40,444 bases of DNA from Heterostelium multicystogenum (Eukaryota; Evosea; Eumycetozoa; Acytosteliales; Acytosteliaceae), in the NCBI GenBank assembly GCA_003667245.1, contig RCNN01000220.1, positions 1 through 40,444 on the forward strand, given 5' to 3'. A model generated the notes under the pieces. It had not been told where the DNA came from. It did not search any database and was given only the letters and a program-made list of their open reading frames with translations. Both the position numbers and the translations under genes were made by a program. How positions within the stretch are numbered: the stretch's first letter is position 1; the number at the start of each line of letters is the position of its first letter. Shown piece by piece: positions 10,431-20,493 of the stretch.

Positions 10431-13109
10431 TTATTTGCTTTCAGTTTTAATTTCTGTGGGTTCTACTTTTATGTTATTTTCTTCCTGATTGTCACTTCCA
10501 CTGCTATGATTGTTATTTAAAATATGGATTGATGTTAAATGAAATTGGATGAACTGCAAGGGAGATTCTTCTAATTGCTTTTTTCGATTTGTAATTTTAA
10601 TTCTGGTGTGTTGGAGTGAACTTTGAGTGTTTCGAGGTTGATAGATGCCGATTTATCGTCATCGATGTGCCAAATGCATCAAAAGTGGATCGTCTTGGTC
10701 TGGTTTTGAGTTCTGAGAACTGTCTGGAAAGCATTGATCTAATTTCAGTGCGGAGTGTAAGCTGCTGACTCTGTTTTCTAGATTTGGTCAAAATAGTAAG
10801 ATCTTGTTCGTCTTGTTCGTCTTCATTCTCTTTTTTTAACCAATGGAATCGAGCTTTTCTGGTTTCAAAACTGTTATCGCTAGATGTCATTGATATATCA
10901 CCATTACTGGCTTCCTTGGAAGACTTTACACGCAAACTAAATGGATTCGATTCAATTTGCATAATCATGGCTACAATAGAATCTGCTACCATATCTGTTA
11001 CTGGATTTGAATCCCATTCGATTGTGACATGAGTTCCAACATAGTATGTAATCAAAATAGATCCATATATCTGGAAAAAGCAAAATAGTTTTCACGTTAG
11101 TAAATTATTAAATAGCTATAGATGGTTTTGATATTTACTTTAATAGTTGGCTTGTCATCTTTTGTTTTTGATTCTTCCATTTCATCGTAGAGTTGTTCGA
11201 GAGTGCTGGAGAGCAGCAGGTATTTTTGTGCAAATGGGATGGTTTGTTTCTGTTTGATGATGTTGATCTTGAGAGTGGTGTAGTTGTGTAAATCAGATGG
11301 CGAAATGATGTGGTGTGTGAAATCTTTAGTGACAAGGAGTCCTGAGATCTTTTTGGTATCTCTTGGTGGCTTGGAGGCAATGGCACCGAGCATTTTTTGC
11401 AACTTTTTCGGCACGGAACTCCATTTGTACGTGCTGGGTGTTCTTTGGTGTCATGATATTGATTGTCTTAAATTTAGCAATGAGTGAGGTTTTGAGACGC
11501 GACATTTCATTGGCGTCACCGTGTACTAGCACTACATGAGGTGGGTGAATCTCCTGGATGAACTCTGATGTCTGAAGAAAGTCGGAATGCGCTGAAAATG
11601 ATACATATGTTACTGAGAGATTGAGTGGAACATTAACACCGTCAGTCCTGGTGATTTCTTCAGGCTCCGATAATATGTTTGGCAAAGTGTTCCTTCGACA
11701 TTGTAACCTGGAATTACCACACCATTCATCTTGTCGCTGCACCAACGCTCGAATAGCTGTCTGGACAGACCCGACTGCAACATACCAGGCGATGCCATGA
11801 AACACGCATGGCCCGTCATCTGTGAATCGTTCAATACCACTGATGTTTTGAATGTGTTTGAAGCTGAATGGGTTGGACAAGTCGAACTGTGTACGAATAC
11901 GCTCATTCATCATATTGATATAGGTCTGATAGACAGTCATGCACTTACGCGCCAGTGCGCTTGCGTAGTAGATAGGGATCTTCTGTAGCTCGGGATGTGC
12001 TATCCAATACTCATCGAGAATGAGCAAAAAGCTCTTGTGCTCTACCGAGCGCGAATACCGGAATCAAGCAAACGACCTCCACGCTTGACCACCTCGTGAA
12101 TCGATGATGTTAAAACGCTTTTTCTCTCTTCCAATCTTGGTTCGTGTACTTGGACACCATAGGTACTTTCAATAATAAGGATATCAACGTTGATCGGTGG
12201 TGTTTCGGCACCCATCAAATGTCTATCTTCTTGTCTTGAGAAAATCACCTGTATACAATATCTTTTGATTGAATGTTAGAAACGAGAGCTCCCTCGAATG
12301 TGGTAGGGTCTACATACTTTTACTCCTGCAATCTCAACCATAAACATTGCAGCTTCCTAATACATGACCTGCGTTATAACAGCAAAAACTTGATACCCTT
12401 TGTGCTCAACCTTCTCATGGTATTTGATCTGCCTCATCTTTTTCTGACTCTTCTTGAGATCTTGATCGTTGAAAGGGATCTCTCGGTCATGCTGCTGACC
12501 TTTACGTAATCGGTCATTAAAATCTTGTAGATTGCTTTGGTTGGATGTGTCATGTATAATCTTTCCTTCAAAATTGGTGTGTTTCTACCAAGTATGGTAA
12601 AAGCAGCTGCGTGATCTAGATGAAAGCTATAGTAGAATGATCGTTCGTTTGTTAGTTAGTCTATTTGATGAACCATCTACCAAGTGGAATAGACGATGGC
12701 TATGATCTGAGTGAGGAACATTTGTCTGAATACATACTGACTGACTAATAGGAGATCGATTTTAGATGCATCTGAGATCTCGTCAAAGAAAGGGAGTGAA
12801 GACATTCCAGAGAATGCAGGATGTACACCACAGTCAAACATGATTGTTTTTCCTTTGTATTTGAGAAGTACACATGATCGACCTACCTCGGCACCAGCAC
12901 CGATCGGCATGACCTCGAGAATGTCGTCATTTCTGTACCTCCACGAATCTGTCTCTTCAACGACTGTGTTGCTGCTGCTGCTGATGGTGACTGTGGTGAC
13001 CATGGTGACTATGGTGGCCGCCATGTGTCCATGATGACCGTGAATGCGCGTGGTGACTGCCATGGTGTGCATGGTGAGGATGGGCCCCACTTTGCTGCTG
13101 TACATCCAT
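10431..13109 (-). CDS. cpsf3: Cleavage and polyadenylation specificity factor subunit 3 (CPSF73)
   Basis: This is the endonuclease of the pre-mRNA 3'-end processing complex (nucleus), with metallo-beta-lactamase, beta-CASP and C-terminal domains. The start is ATG at 13109, giving a His/Gln-rich leader ([16 protein letters not shown]...) absent from the human protein. The next ATG at 13105 is out of frame with this leader. Landmarks are [16 protein letters not shown], the catalytic [10 protein letters not shown] (made by splicing out 12627-12737), HAGHVLG-type motif, [86 protein letters not shown] and [18 protein letters not shown]. Introns also lie at 12262-12317 and 11071-11138. The C terminus ends ...[12 protein letters not shown]. 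About ten single-base frame breaks are present, yet every catalytic motif is recoverable, so I treat the gene as intact. Confidence 0.9.
12627..12737 (-). other. CPSF73 intron within the metal-binding motif
   Basis: The donor is GTATGT at 12737 and the acceptor is ACTATAG ending at 12627. The exon edges AGT-CA and C-TTT-CAT combine to S-H-F-H-L-D-H, so the HxHxDH motif exists only after splicing. Confidence 0.75.
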
Positions 13110-14315
13110 ATTACTTATCGGAATGATTATGATTTATAAACAAACTCAAGTTCTGAAGTAACAATAACACTATATTATATTGTATTATATTTTATATATA
13201 AAATGCACTCGTGGTATTTATTTTTATTTACAGTATGCAATGCATTAATAATAATAATAATAGGCAACTGCTGTTGAAGTCAATTAAGATTGTTTAGTTT
13301 TTTCAAGTTATTTATTTTTTCAGAAGAAAGAATCAAATAAACTCAGAATCACCAACAATCTTGTATCTTGATAATATGTATGACCTATATATAATATTAT
13401 AGACTATTGCAATAATTCATTAATCTATATAGATTTCCTTTGAAGGATTAATTGTTTCAAGAAAAATCATAAATTAAAACAACGCTTTATCCTTATATAT
13501 ATATCATTTACCAAAGTTTAGAATGTAATTTATATATATTAAAGTCTCAATACAATATACTTTTAAAACTAAATTAGTTTAAATTCAATGTTTATGATAT
13601 CATTGATTATTAATAATTTCCCAAATGGGTCCACGAAATCAAATAAAATCTATGAAATCTAATGTAAATTTCATTGATAACTTGATGAAATACCTTTTAA
13701 TCTCAATATATCTCTAAATATATATATCTATGATGTTGATATATTATAAGTGAATAATATATATGGTATATTTAATTAAGGTTGACTATGGTTTTCAACA
13801 ATTTCAAACAATGATCATTATAATAGCTTAGCTTAGCATGACTTTGATAAAAAATTCAGTGTTTAATTAATGAATGAATGGAATTGTATATGTTCATTAA
13901 TCGTTTTTTGATTTTAAAATTTATTTTGTTTTGGTTTTTTTTTTTTTTTTCAACGAACCTATGACTAATAGATTCGTTAAAATAGTAAAGCATTCAGTAA
14001 GTTACTGATATCCTATCATATCTATCATATTCATACGCTGAACCACTTGTTGTAGTATCCTTTGTAACGATATTGCTTTGCTTGTTGTTGTCAACAGATC
14101 GATCCCATACAGAAGAGGAACAACATATACAGAGAGACAAACAAACAAACAAACAAACAAACAGAGAGAGACAGACACATTTAGTTAGTTAGTTAGTTAG
14201 TTTAGCTTGCAGATTTGACTTGACTTTGAACAATATTATTATTATTACTATTCCTATCCAAAAAAGAGAGAGAGTTTTTAAAAATAGTTGTTGAACTTAG
14301 AGCAGATAAACAACA
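13110..14315. other. Divergent intergenic region between CPSF73 and DnaJ
   Basis: The DNA is extremely AT-rich, with T and A runs and no plausible reading frame. It should contain both promoters. Near the DnaJ start it carries ACAA and TTAG microsatellites (14137-14203) and a purine-rich GAGAGAG stretch before 14280. Confidence 0.5.
14137..14203 (+). repeat. (ACAA)n, (GA)n and (TTAG)n microsatellites upstream of DnaJ
   Basis: About six ACAA units are followed by GAGAGACAGACAC and then about five TTAG units. They lie 115-180 bp before the DnaJ start codon, probably in the 5' leader or proximal promoter. Confidence 0.8.
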
Positions 14316-15764
14316 ATGATTAGAAATTTGCAATACACTACTTTGAATTCATTGAGAAGACACGCTGTTGCTTCTGGTAGCAGCAGCTGCATCTTTGGTA
14401 GACATTTGAATATGAATGGTGCCGCTGCTGCGCCTGCTGGAACTCAGCTTTTTGGTGGTAACACTGTCGACCACTCGCACAAGCAGCAGTGTCGATATTT
14501 CAGATCGAGTTCACCCTTGCTCGAGGAGAAGCGTGATCTCTATGAGGTGCTGGGTGTGTCGCGTGATGCATCAAAGGGCCGACGTTAAGAAGGCTTTCTA
14601 CGATTTGGCAAAGAAGTTTCATCCAGATCGTAATCGTGACGACCCAAATGCACACAGAAATTTGCAGAGATTAGCAATGCCTATGATGTCCTCTCCAACG
14701 AAAACAAGCGTGCTATGTACGATGCACAGGGACATCAGGGTGCAGCTGCTGAAAACTCTGACTTCAATCCAAACGATATGAACTACGAGGAGATCTTCCA
14801 ACACTTCAACCTCTCCGATCTCTTTGGCGAGGGAATGATGGGTGGTGGCCCTGGTGGTCGTGTCAACGGTGCCGACATACAGATCAAGTTGAATTTGGAT
14901 TTCATGGAAGCCGTCAACGGAACCAACAAAGACGTCACCTTCTACGGTTCTTCTACATGTTCTCCATGCGACGGTACTGGTGCTAAGCCCGGTTCTAAAA
15001 TGACCAACTGCAAGACTTGCAACGGTACTGGAAGAGTAAGTAGTAGTATCATACATCACCATCAATTCGGCTGAGAACTAACTAAAAGCAAATTACATTA
15101 TAATACCCAATGGATGTAGATTACAAAATCAAATGGATTGTTTACATTCGCATCGACTTGCAAGTCATGTAAAGGACAAGGAAAGATTATTAAAGATCAA
15201 TGTACAAGCTGTAGCGGAAAGGGTACAGTGCAGGGCAACAGAACACTGAATATTAAGATCCCTCAAGGTATCAACAATGGAATGAATATAAAACTCACTG
15301 GACAGGGTGAGCCCGGAGAAAAGGGAGGACGTCGTGGTAATCTCTATGTTCACGTCACAGTTAATGATCACGAACTCTTCAAGAGAGAGGGTAACGACAT
15401 CCATCTCAACGTGCCAATCTCACTTACACAGGCAATACTCGGTGACACTATCACCATCCCAACACTCACTGGCGAAGTCGACCTCAAGGTCTCCCCAGGA
15501 ACTCAACCAAACGAGAAGCGTGTTCTCAAGAACAAGGGTGTGCGATCTGTCAACGACATGTCCTACGGAAACCAATACGTTCATTTTATAGTCAACATAC
15601 CGAAAACAGTCACCGATAAACAGAAAACATTAATACAAGAGTTTGACCAGGAGGAGAAGAACAAGCATGGTCCACTCGACAGCCTCACACACCCAGTCAT
15701 GTCATTCTGGAACTCCGCAATGAAGAGATGGAGAGACTACTCCTCCAAATTTAAGTCATCATAA
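14316..15764 (+). CDS. Mitochondrial DnaJ/HSP40 (Tid1/Mdj1-type co-chaperone)
   Basis: This is a type I J-protein that stimulates mitochondrial Hsp70. The N terminus (MIRNLQYTTLNSLRRHAV) is a typical mitochondrial presequence. The J domain starts at RDLYEVLGVSRDASK, with the HPD motif in KKFHPDRNRDDPNA. A Gly-rich linker follows, then four CxxCxGxG zinc motifs (CSPCDGTG, CKTCNGTG, CKSCKGQG, CTSCSGKG), then the substrate-binding C-terminal domains (GDTITIPTLTGEVDLKV). An 84-bp intron at 15036-15119 lies between zinc motifs 2 and 3. Two indels break the frame: an extra G at about 14576 (AAGGGCC for AAGGCC) and a missing A at about 14661. Correcting both joins the J domain into one frame. Length is about 450 residues, normal for the family. 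A poly(A) signal follows 12 bp after the stop. Confidence 0.93.
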
Positions 15765-15775
15765 TAATTTATTTA

Positions 15776-15781
15776 AATAAA
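15776..15781 (+). terminator. Poly(A) signal AATAAA of DnaJ
   Basis: A canonical AATAAA lies 12 bp downstream of the DnaJ stop codon in an AT-rich 3' region. Confidence 0.6.
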
Positions 15782-15988
15782 GAAATTGAAATGCAAACAA
15801 ACACCCACTTTGATGATGTTACCGTTTTGTTTGATCACACACACATTCACACACCCAAATTATCACCAATCACACACTCATAACACCACAATCAAATCTG
15901 CAAATTTCAAATAAAAAAAAATAAAGAAAAAAATACAAAAACAAACATCATTGCATGCAAGCATTACTTTGACACTTGTGATTGTAGT

Positions 15989-16559
15989 TTGTATACATTT
16001 GTTTTCTTATCTGTTGGAAGTAGTAGTAGTGTCAAGAGTCAAACTTATAAAGTTATGTTTACAGGTTTGGGTTATTGTAGAGGACGTAGTGGTATTGTTG
16101 GTATTATAAGAAGTGTAAATAGTTTATCAGGAAACTCTGGTGTCATAAAGTATAGGACAATGAGCAACACAACAGCCAGAAAGGTAAAATAGAGCAAATC
16201 ATTGAAAACAAGCTAATAGACAACTTCTCACCGTCACACCTTGAGGTCTTGAATGAAAGCTATATGCATAGTGTACCAAAAGGCTCAGAAACACATTTTA
16301 AAGTATCACAAACTATGACAAACTCACTCAATATTCATCACTAATTCGATAACTACTAAAGGTCATTGTTGTTTCTGAAAAGTTTAAAGGAAAATCACTG
16401 ATTGAGCAACACAGAATGGTAAATGGTGTTCTTGGCGAACAGCTTGGTACTGGTGGTGTACATGCTCTCAGTGTAAAGACTGCTACACCTGAATCGTGGG
16501 CAAAGAATTCTACTGTGCAACCTTCTCCATCTTGTCTAGGTGGAATGAAAAATAAATAA
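15989..16559 (+). CDS. BolA-like protein
   Basis: BolA proteins partner monothiol glutaredoxins in iron-sulfur cluster handling. The BolA domain is clear: [20 protein letters not shown] and [17 protein letters not shown], a 59-bp intron at 16303-16361, then [20 protein letters not shown] and [18 protein letters not shown]. The conserved His of QHRMVN and of GVHAL are both present. An upstream extension from ATG 15989 contains [19 protein letters not shown] and could be a mitochondrial presequence. An internal ATG at about 16053 is an alternative start. One missing A in the AAAA run at about 16189 breaks the frame just before the domain. The gene ends AAT-AAA-TAA, so its stop region itself contains a poly(A)-signal sequence. 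It is convergent with the next gene, 25 bp away. Confidence 0.85.
16303..16361 (+). other. Intron of the BolA-like gene
   Basis: The donor is GTATCA and the acceptor is CTAAAG. Splicing joins ETHFK to VIVVSEKF, exactly the continuous BolA-family sequence. Confidence 0.75.
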
Positions 16560-16584
16560 TCGAAACTGAATGAGATTGTTTTAT

Positions 16585-16969
16585 TTATTGATACATTCTC
16601 TTCTTCTTGTAAAGATATCCAAAGGCCGGACCATTATTATCATCATCAGGACCATTGTTATCATCATCAGGACCATTATTATCATCATCAGGACCATTGC
16701 TATCATCATGATCATCGAAAGTCACTAAATAGGAAGGAAGAGAACCCTTTGATATGCCTAATACTATTTAATAGATTTTTGAATTAAAAAAAAAATTGAA
16801 CTTGTGTTGATATGTATTACTTACAGTCATTTTTTTTAGTATCAGGGATTGGATTTTGGTCATTGGCATTAATAAGAAATCTTTTGAATTGTAATAAATA
16901 CGAAATTCTGGTTTCTAAATGAGAAAAATGTTTTCCAACAGAAGAGAATGTTCCTTTTTGAGTTGACAT
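16585..16969 (-). CDS. Small two-exon protein with PDDDNNG tandem repeats
   Basis: There is no recognised family. Exon 1 (16969-16825) encodes MSTQKGTFSSVGKHFSHLE, then a partly hydrophobic segment (ISYLLQFKRFLINAN). A 67-bp intron at 16758-16824 (GTAAGT...TTAG) joins KKND-C-ISKGSLPSYL in frame. Exon 2 has three and a part copies of a seven-residue unit PDDDNNG and ends in a basic tail FGYLYKKKRMYQ. The predicted length is about 105 residues. The clean splice, the lack of frame breaks and the repeat unit being a multiple of three support a real gene. Function is unknown. Confidence 0.6.
16627..16708 (-). repeat. 21-bp coding minisatellite (PDDDNNG units)
   Basis: Unit GGACCATTATTATCATCATCA is repeated three times, with a fourth degenerate copy. 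The units differ only at synonymous positions (ATTATT/TTGTTA). Translated on the minus strand they give tandem Pro-Asp-Asp-Asp-Asn-Asn-Gly. Confidence 0.85.
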
Positions 16970-17429
16970 TTAAAAAATAATATGATCACTAAGTTTTAAT
17001 AATAGTGAAATGTTTTCATATTAATCATGCTTTTATAGTTTCTGGATGTGCAAACTCAATATGTTTAAAAATATTTCAACAAAGATTTCATAAATATTAG
17101 TGAGAAGAAATTTCTTGGTCAATCGTATAATCAAAATTCGAAATGATTGACAAAGAAATTGTTTTGTTGATATTATCCCCAAATACTATTCTTTGGTGTA
17201 TATTAATTACATGGTCTTTTGATTATTAAATATATCAAGATTTTAACAAGTCAATGACACAATTATTTATCTACATCCCATTGATTCTTAATAATTTTAA
17301 GAAAGATTTTATACTTTAATAATATGTTTTTTAAATAAAATGTAAAATTTTTTAAGGAAAACTTTTTAAAAACTATAAAAATGTTCAAATTTATTCAACT
17401 AATCCACAAATAATCAGTGTCAATCAAAG
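16970..17429. other. Divergent promoter region, no gene seen
   Basis: This 460-bp AT-rich spacer lies between the starts of the small repeat protein (minus) and the methyltransferase (plus). There are no reading frames of note. Confidence 0.5.
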
Positions 17430-18254
17430 ATGTTAAATAAATCGAATAATGATGACGATCTCTATTTTAATGATTTATATTAATAAAGTGTACACAATGA
17501 AATCAGTTGAATGTTGTGGAGTGTATGTTAATTTATATGTGTTAAACTCAGCATCCAGTAAGTATCTTTATTCATTTTACACGATTAATTCTAATTTTGT
17601 TTCACAAGCGGACTATGACTTAACAGGACAGGTAATATGGCCCGCTGCAAAGATGCTTACCCACTATATCGTTAAAAACTCACATCTATACGATTCTAAC
17701 CAAACAATCTTAGAGGTAGGATCGGGAGTGGGGAGTATGTGGATTATTTTTAGCAAGACTTGGCAAACAATGTATTCTTAGTGACTACAATGATATTGTT
17801 GTTGACCTACTACAGATGAACATTGATCAATCAAAGAGTGACGGCTACCCTAATTGTAGATGTATCAAACTAGATTGGTCCAACCAAATGGACATTGCCA
17901 ATACTTTAAAACAATCCGATAGCTCAAATGGATTCGATACTATTATTGGTTCAGATGTAGTGTATTGGCGTTCAAGCATTGAGCCTCTGTTCCAAACTGT
18001 AAAATCAACTTCTATCCCACAAAGTAAATTCATCGTTTATCCTATGCTACCAATCACGATCATCCCAAACAGACCAGTATCTAATAGACAAATCTATTGA
18101 ATACGGGTTTGTTCATGAGAATATCCCTTCAGATACCATTTTCACCAAAGATTCTACAAGCACAAGAGAAGACAACTCCTCATTAACAATAGACGATGAA
18201 TATCTCCTATCAATAATGAAATTTATGATTTTTAAAAGGAAAGATTTAAATTAA
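17430..18254 (+). CDS. METTL21/FAM86-like protein methyltransferase
   Basis: This is a class I SAM methyltransferase of the lysine-methyltransferase METTL21-type group. It probably methylates a protein, but the substrate is not inferable. The start is ATG 17430 (MLNKSNNDDDLYFNDLY). A 51-bp intron at 17558-17608 joins ...NSAS to TDYDLTGQVIWPAAKML, the family's (D)LTG..WPAA signature. Next come the SAM site ILEVGSGVG, GLFLARLGKQCILSDYND (Asp binding the SAM ribose), CIKLDWSNQ, and the family motif TIIGSDVVYW (D/N-x-x-Y-type). Three frame breaks are seen: about 17481, 17743 and 18035-18090. The last frame reads to the stop at 18252-18254, so the final 9 bases overlap the end of the minus-strand neighbour. 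Confidence 0.75.
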
Positions 18255-20294
18255 GGTTGCATTAATAAATTTATTCGAGTTTGTTAAGAATTGGTTGTTT
18301 TTCTTTGATAGTTTGATTTGTGAGGAATATGATTTTCTGAGTAGCAGCTTTAGTTTGGTTCTATAGTAAACGACCAAGCCAATCAAGGTTGCAACAACAA
18401 TAATTCCAACTACGATACCAACGATGGCACCAGGAGGTATCTTGGCTCCACCTTGACCAGGACTGTCGCATCCATAGTCATCTCCAACTAAGACAGCAAA
18501 TGATTTTTCATTTTGTTGGTGCTTATATTTGCATCTATTGGAGGTAGTTTCCTTCCCAGTGGCAGGACTAAAGGCTTTTATTGTGACAGATCCAATATTG
18601 CCTTTGAATTCATTGTAGTTCATGATAGTTATTGTTGTGTTAGTGGGAATATCGTCGCTAATGTACACAACGATATCTATATTGCTGGCGTTCAACAAAT
18701 TACTAATGTTTAGATGTGAATGACTGATATTGGAGTTGACATTTAACACAATCTGGCCTTGATTCTGGTAGAGGCTCCCTAATATGGTAATGTTGTCTGT
18801 TGAGTTCAGAGAAATATTGTTTCCTATGGTTCCATTGCTTGATATGTCACCATAAACCAAACCTTTTCCATAGAGTGAACCGGATTCGAGTTCAATTGTG
18901 TTGTTAGCAAAAAAGAATACCACCAACCAAAGCAATACTACCGTTAACCTGCTTCAAACTATTAAAAGTTACATTTCCACGTGTCATTTGTATCTCACCA
19001 GTGTTTAAGAAAGGTGTATTCAAATAGTTGTGCATTGGAGTATTACAAAGCCACTTTCCAGTGTTGGTAATGATTGGACTGACTTTAGTTGGATCCACAG
19101 TATTGTTGTTTTGATCGATATATATCGGCACAATAATCTAAAGTACCTTTGTTTGTGATTGTATTTCCAAATGGAATATACATCTTAGCGGCAGTGAACA
19201 CATTGGCATTGTTGTAGATGTGTGTGTTTGTTATATTGGCAAAAGCAAACAAATTGAATCGGAACAAACCCTTTCCATCAACATTTACTGTACAGTTATC
19301 ACAAATGAATTTGGACACCTGTTTTGCAAAATATAAGTTTCCAAGTATATTGATTGTCAAAGTTCTTTCCTGTTAGGACATAATTGACTGTAACATTGGC
19401 AAAGGGACTGATATTTAATATACTATCAATCAGTTCTATGTTTACTGTGTTACCAACTACCATATTTCCAGTTACATCAATAGAGGAACCAATCACCTTA
19501 AAACCAGTTGAAATGTTCAAACTACCTCCAACTATGAGCCTACTCTCTTTTATTTCCACTGAATTGACTGATGAAACTAAACTATCTCCATTTAGTTGCA
19601 AAATAGAGTTTTCAACTTTAAATACTGGATTGATCTACCATTCGGAACTTGCTTGAGATGTTGACAGTAGAAGAGTCCAAAGTTAAACTTGATTTTCCAT
19701 TGAAATCAAACTCACCTGATAATTTGGAGTTCGAACTTTCAATCTCTAGTTTAAGAGTTGTTGGAAAAATCAAAGAAGCCACCTATCACTTGGGTACCAT
19801 TTTCTTTATTATTTATTATTAGTTTTTTGATCAATTTTTTTTCAGTGGATGTAACTAGTTAGCATACCTAATTGAATACTGGAAGAATTAGAAACTTGGG
19901 CACCAATTACTTTTAAGTGTTCCATTGATAATTGTAATAACTCCAGATTGTTGAAGATTGTCAATTTGAAGCAGGTTTGCATTTGGCATTTGCAAACTAG
20001 ACAGTGGGTATATAGTTGTAATATTAGAAATGGTAAGAGAAGCTTCATTTTGAATGATGAGTGAGGTCTTCACAGAATCACCGATTGTGAGAGAGAATAT
20101 TGAAGCTGTATCTCTATCCAACACACTAATAAATTCATTGATATATAGTTCGGAGTTGTTTGTGGGGACATTGGTTGTATCCCAGTTTGAACCATTCATA
20201 AAGCTGGAATAGTCGGTGTAGCATTCCAATGCGCCACTTCTGAATGAACATAAGAAAATATAGAGAGAACCAATACAAGAAATATATATTTCAT
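18246..20294 (-). CDS. Secreted/cell-surface beta-strand-repeat protein with C-terminal membrane anchor
   Basis: The start is ATG 20294 with a clear signal peptide (MKYIFLVLVLSIFSYVHS). After one frame break comes ECYTDYSSFMNGSNWDTTNV-PTNN, a start resembling the NW...VPT opening of many bacterial and eukaryotic beta-helix surface domains. The long middle is rich in Asn, Ser, Thr, Ile and Val, with many N-x-S/T sites and short repeating strands (such as GNMVVGNTVNIELIDSILNI), suggesting a right-handed beta-helix. Near the end are Cys residues (SNRCKY, DDYGCDSPGQGG), one transmembrane helix (AIVGIVVGIIVVATLIGLVVYY) and a basic cytoplasmic tail. A 64-bp intron lies at 19804-19867. About seven frame breaks are present. 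Length is about 640 residues. I recognise the architecture but not a named family; adhesion or sensing is only a guess. Confidence 0.65.
18264..18269 (+). terminator. AATAAA of the methyltransferase gene, inside the opposite coding sequence
   Basis: AATAAA lies 10 bp after the plus-strand stop codon and falls within the last codons of the minus-strand surface-protein gene, so the two 3' ends must overlap. Confidence 0.45.
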
Positions 20295-20493
20295 TTGATA
20301 ACAGATAAAAAATAAAATATGAGTTTGAAGCTGAAAGTCTTTTAAATATGCGATGAGAATTTTTATCAACCGCAACGCTAATCTCGAAAATTTAATTGAA
20401 CGACAATATTGGCTTGGAGTTGCACACTTTCTTTTAAAAAAATGTTTGTGCTTGGAAGAGTGATAGAGTTTCTGATCGCACTCGATCCATTTT

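Noticed and set aside
10431..13109. CPSF73 as a pseudogene or user of programmed frameshifting
   Set aside because: Too many scattered breaks in both directions, all recoverable to conserved residues, with catalytic motifs intact. Sequence error is simpler.
14181..14203. TTAG repeats resembling telomere DNA
   Set aside because: There are only about five units, internal to the contig beside other microsatellites and 115 bp from a gene start.
14619..15065. Minus-strand 148-codon frame
   Set aside because: It is antisense shadow of the DnaJ zinc-finger region, with no family resemblance.
16627..16708. Regular 21-bp repeats considered as a CRISPR-like array
   Set aside because: There are no spacers, the units are contiguous, and they translate as a clean protein repeat.
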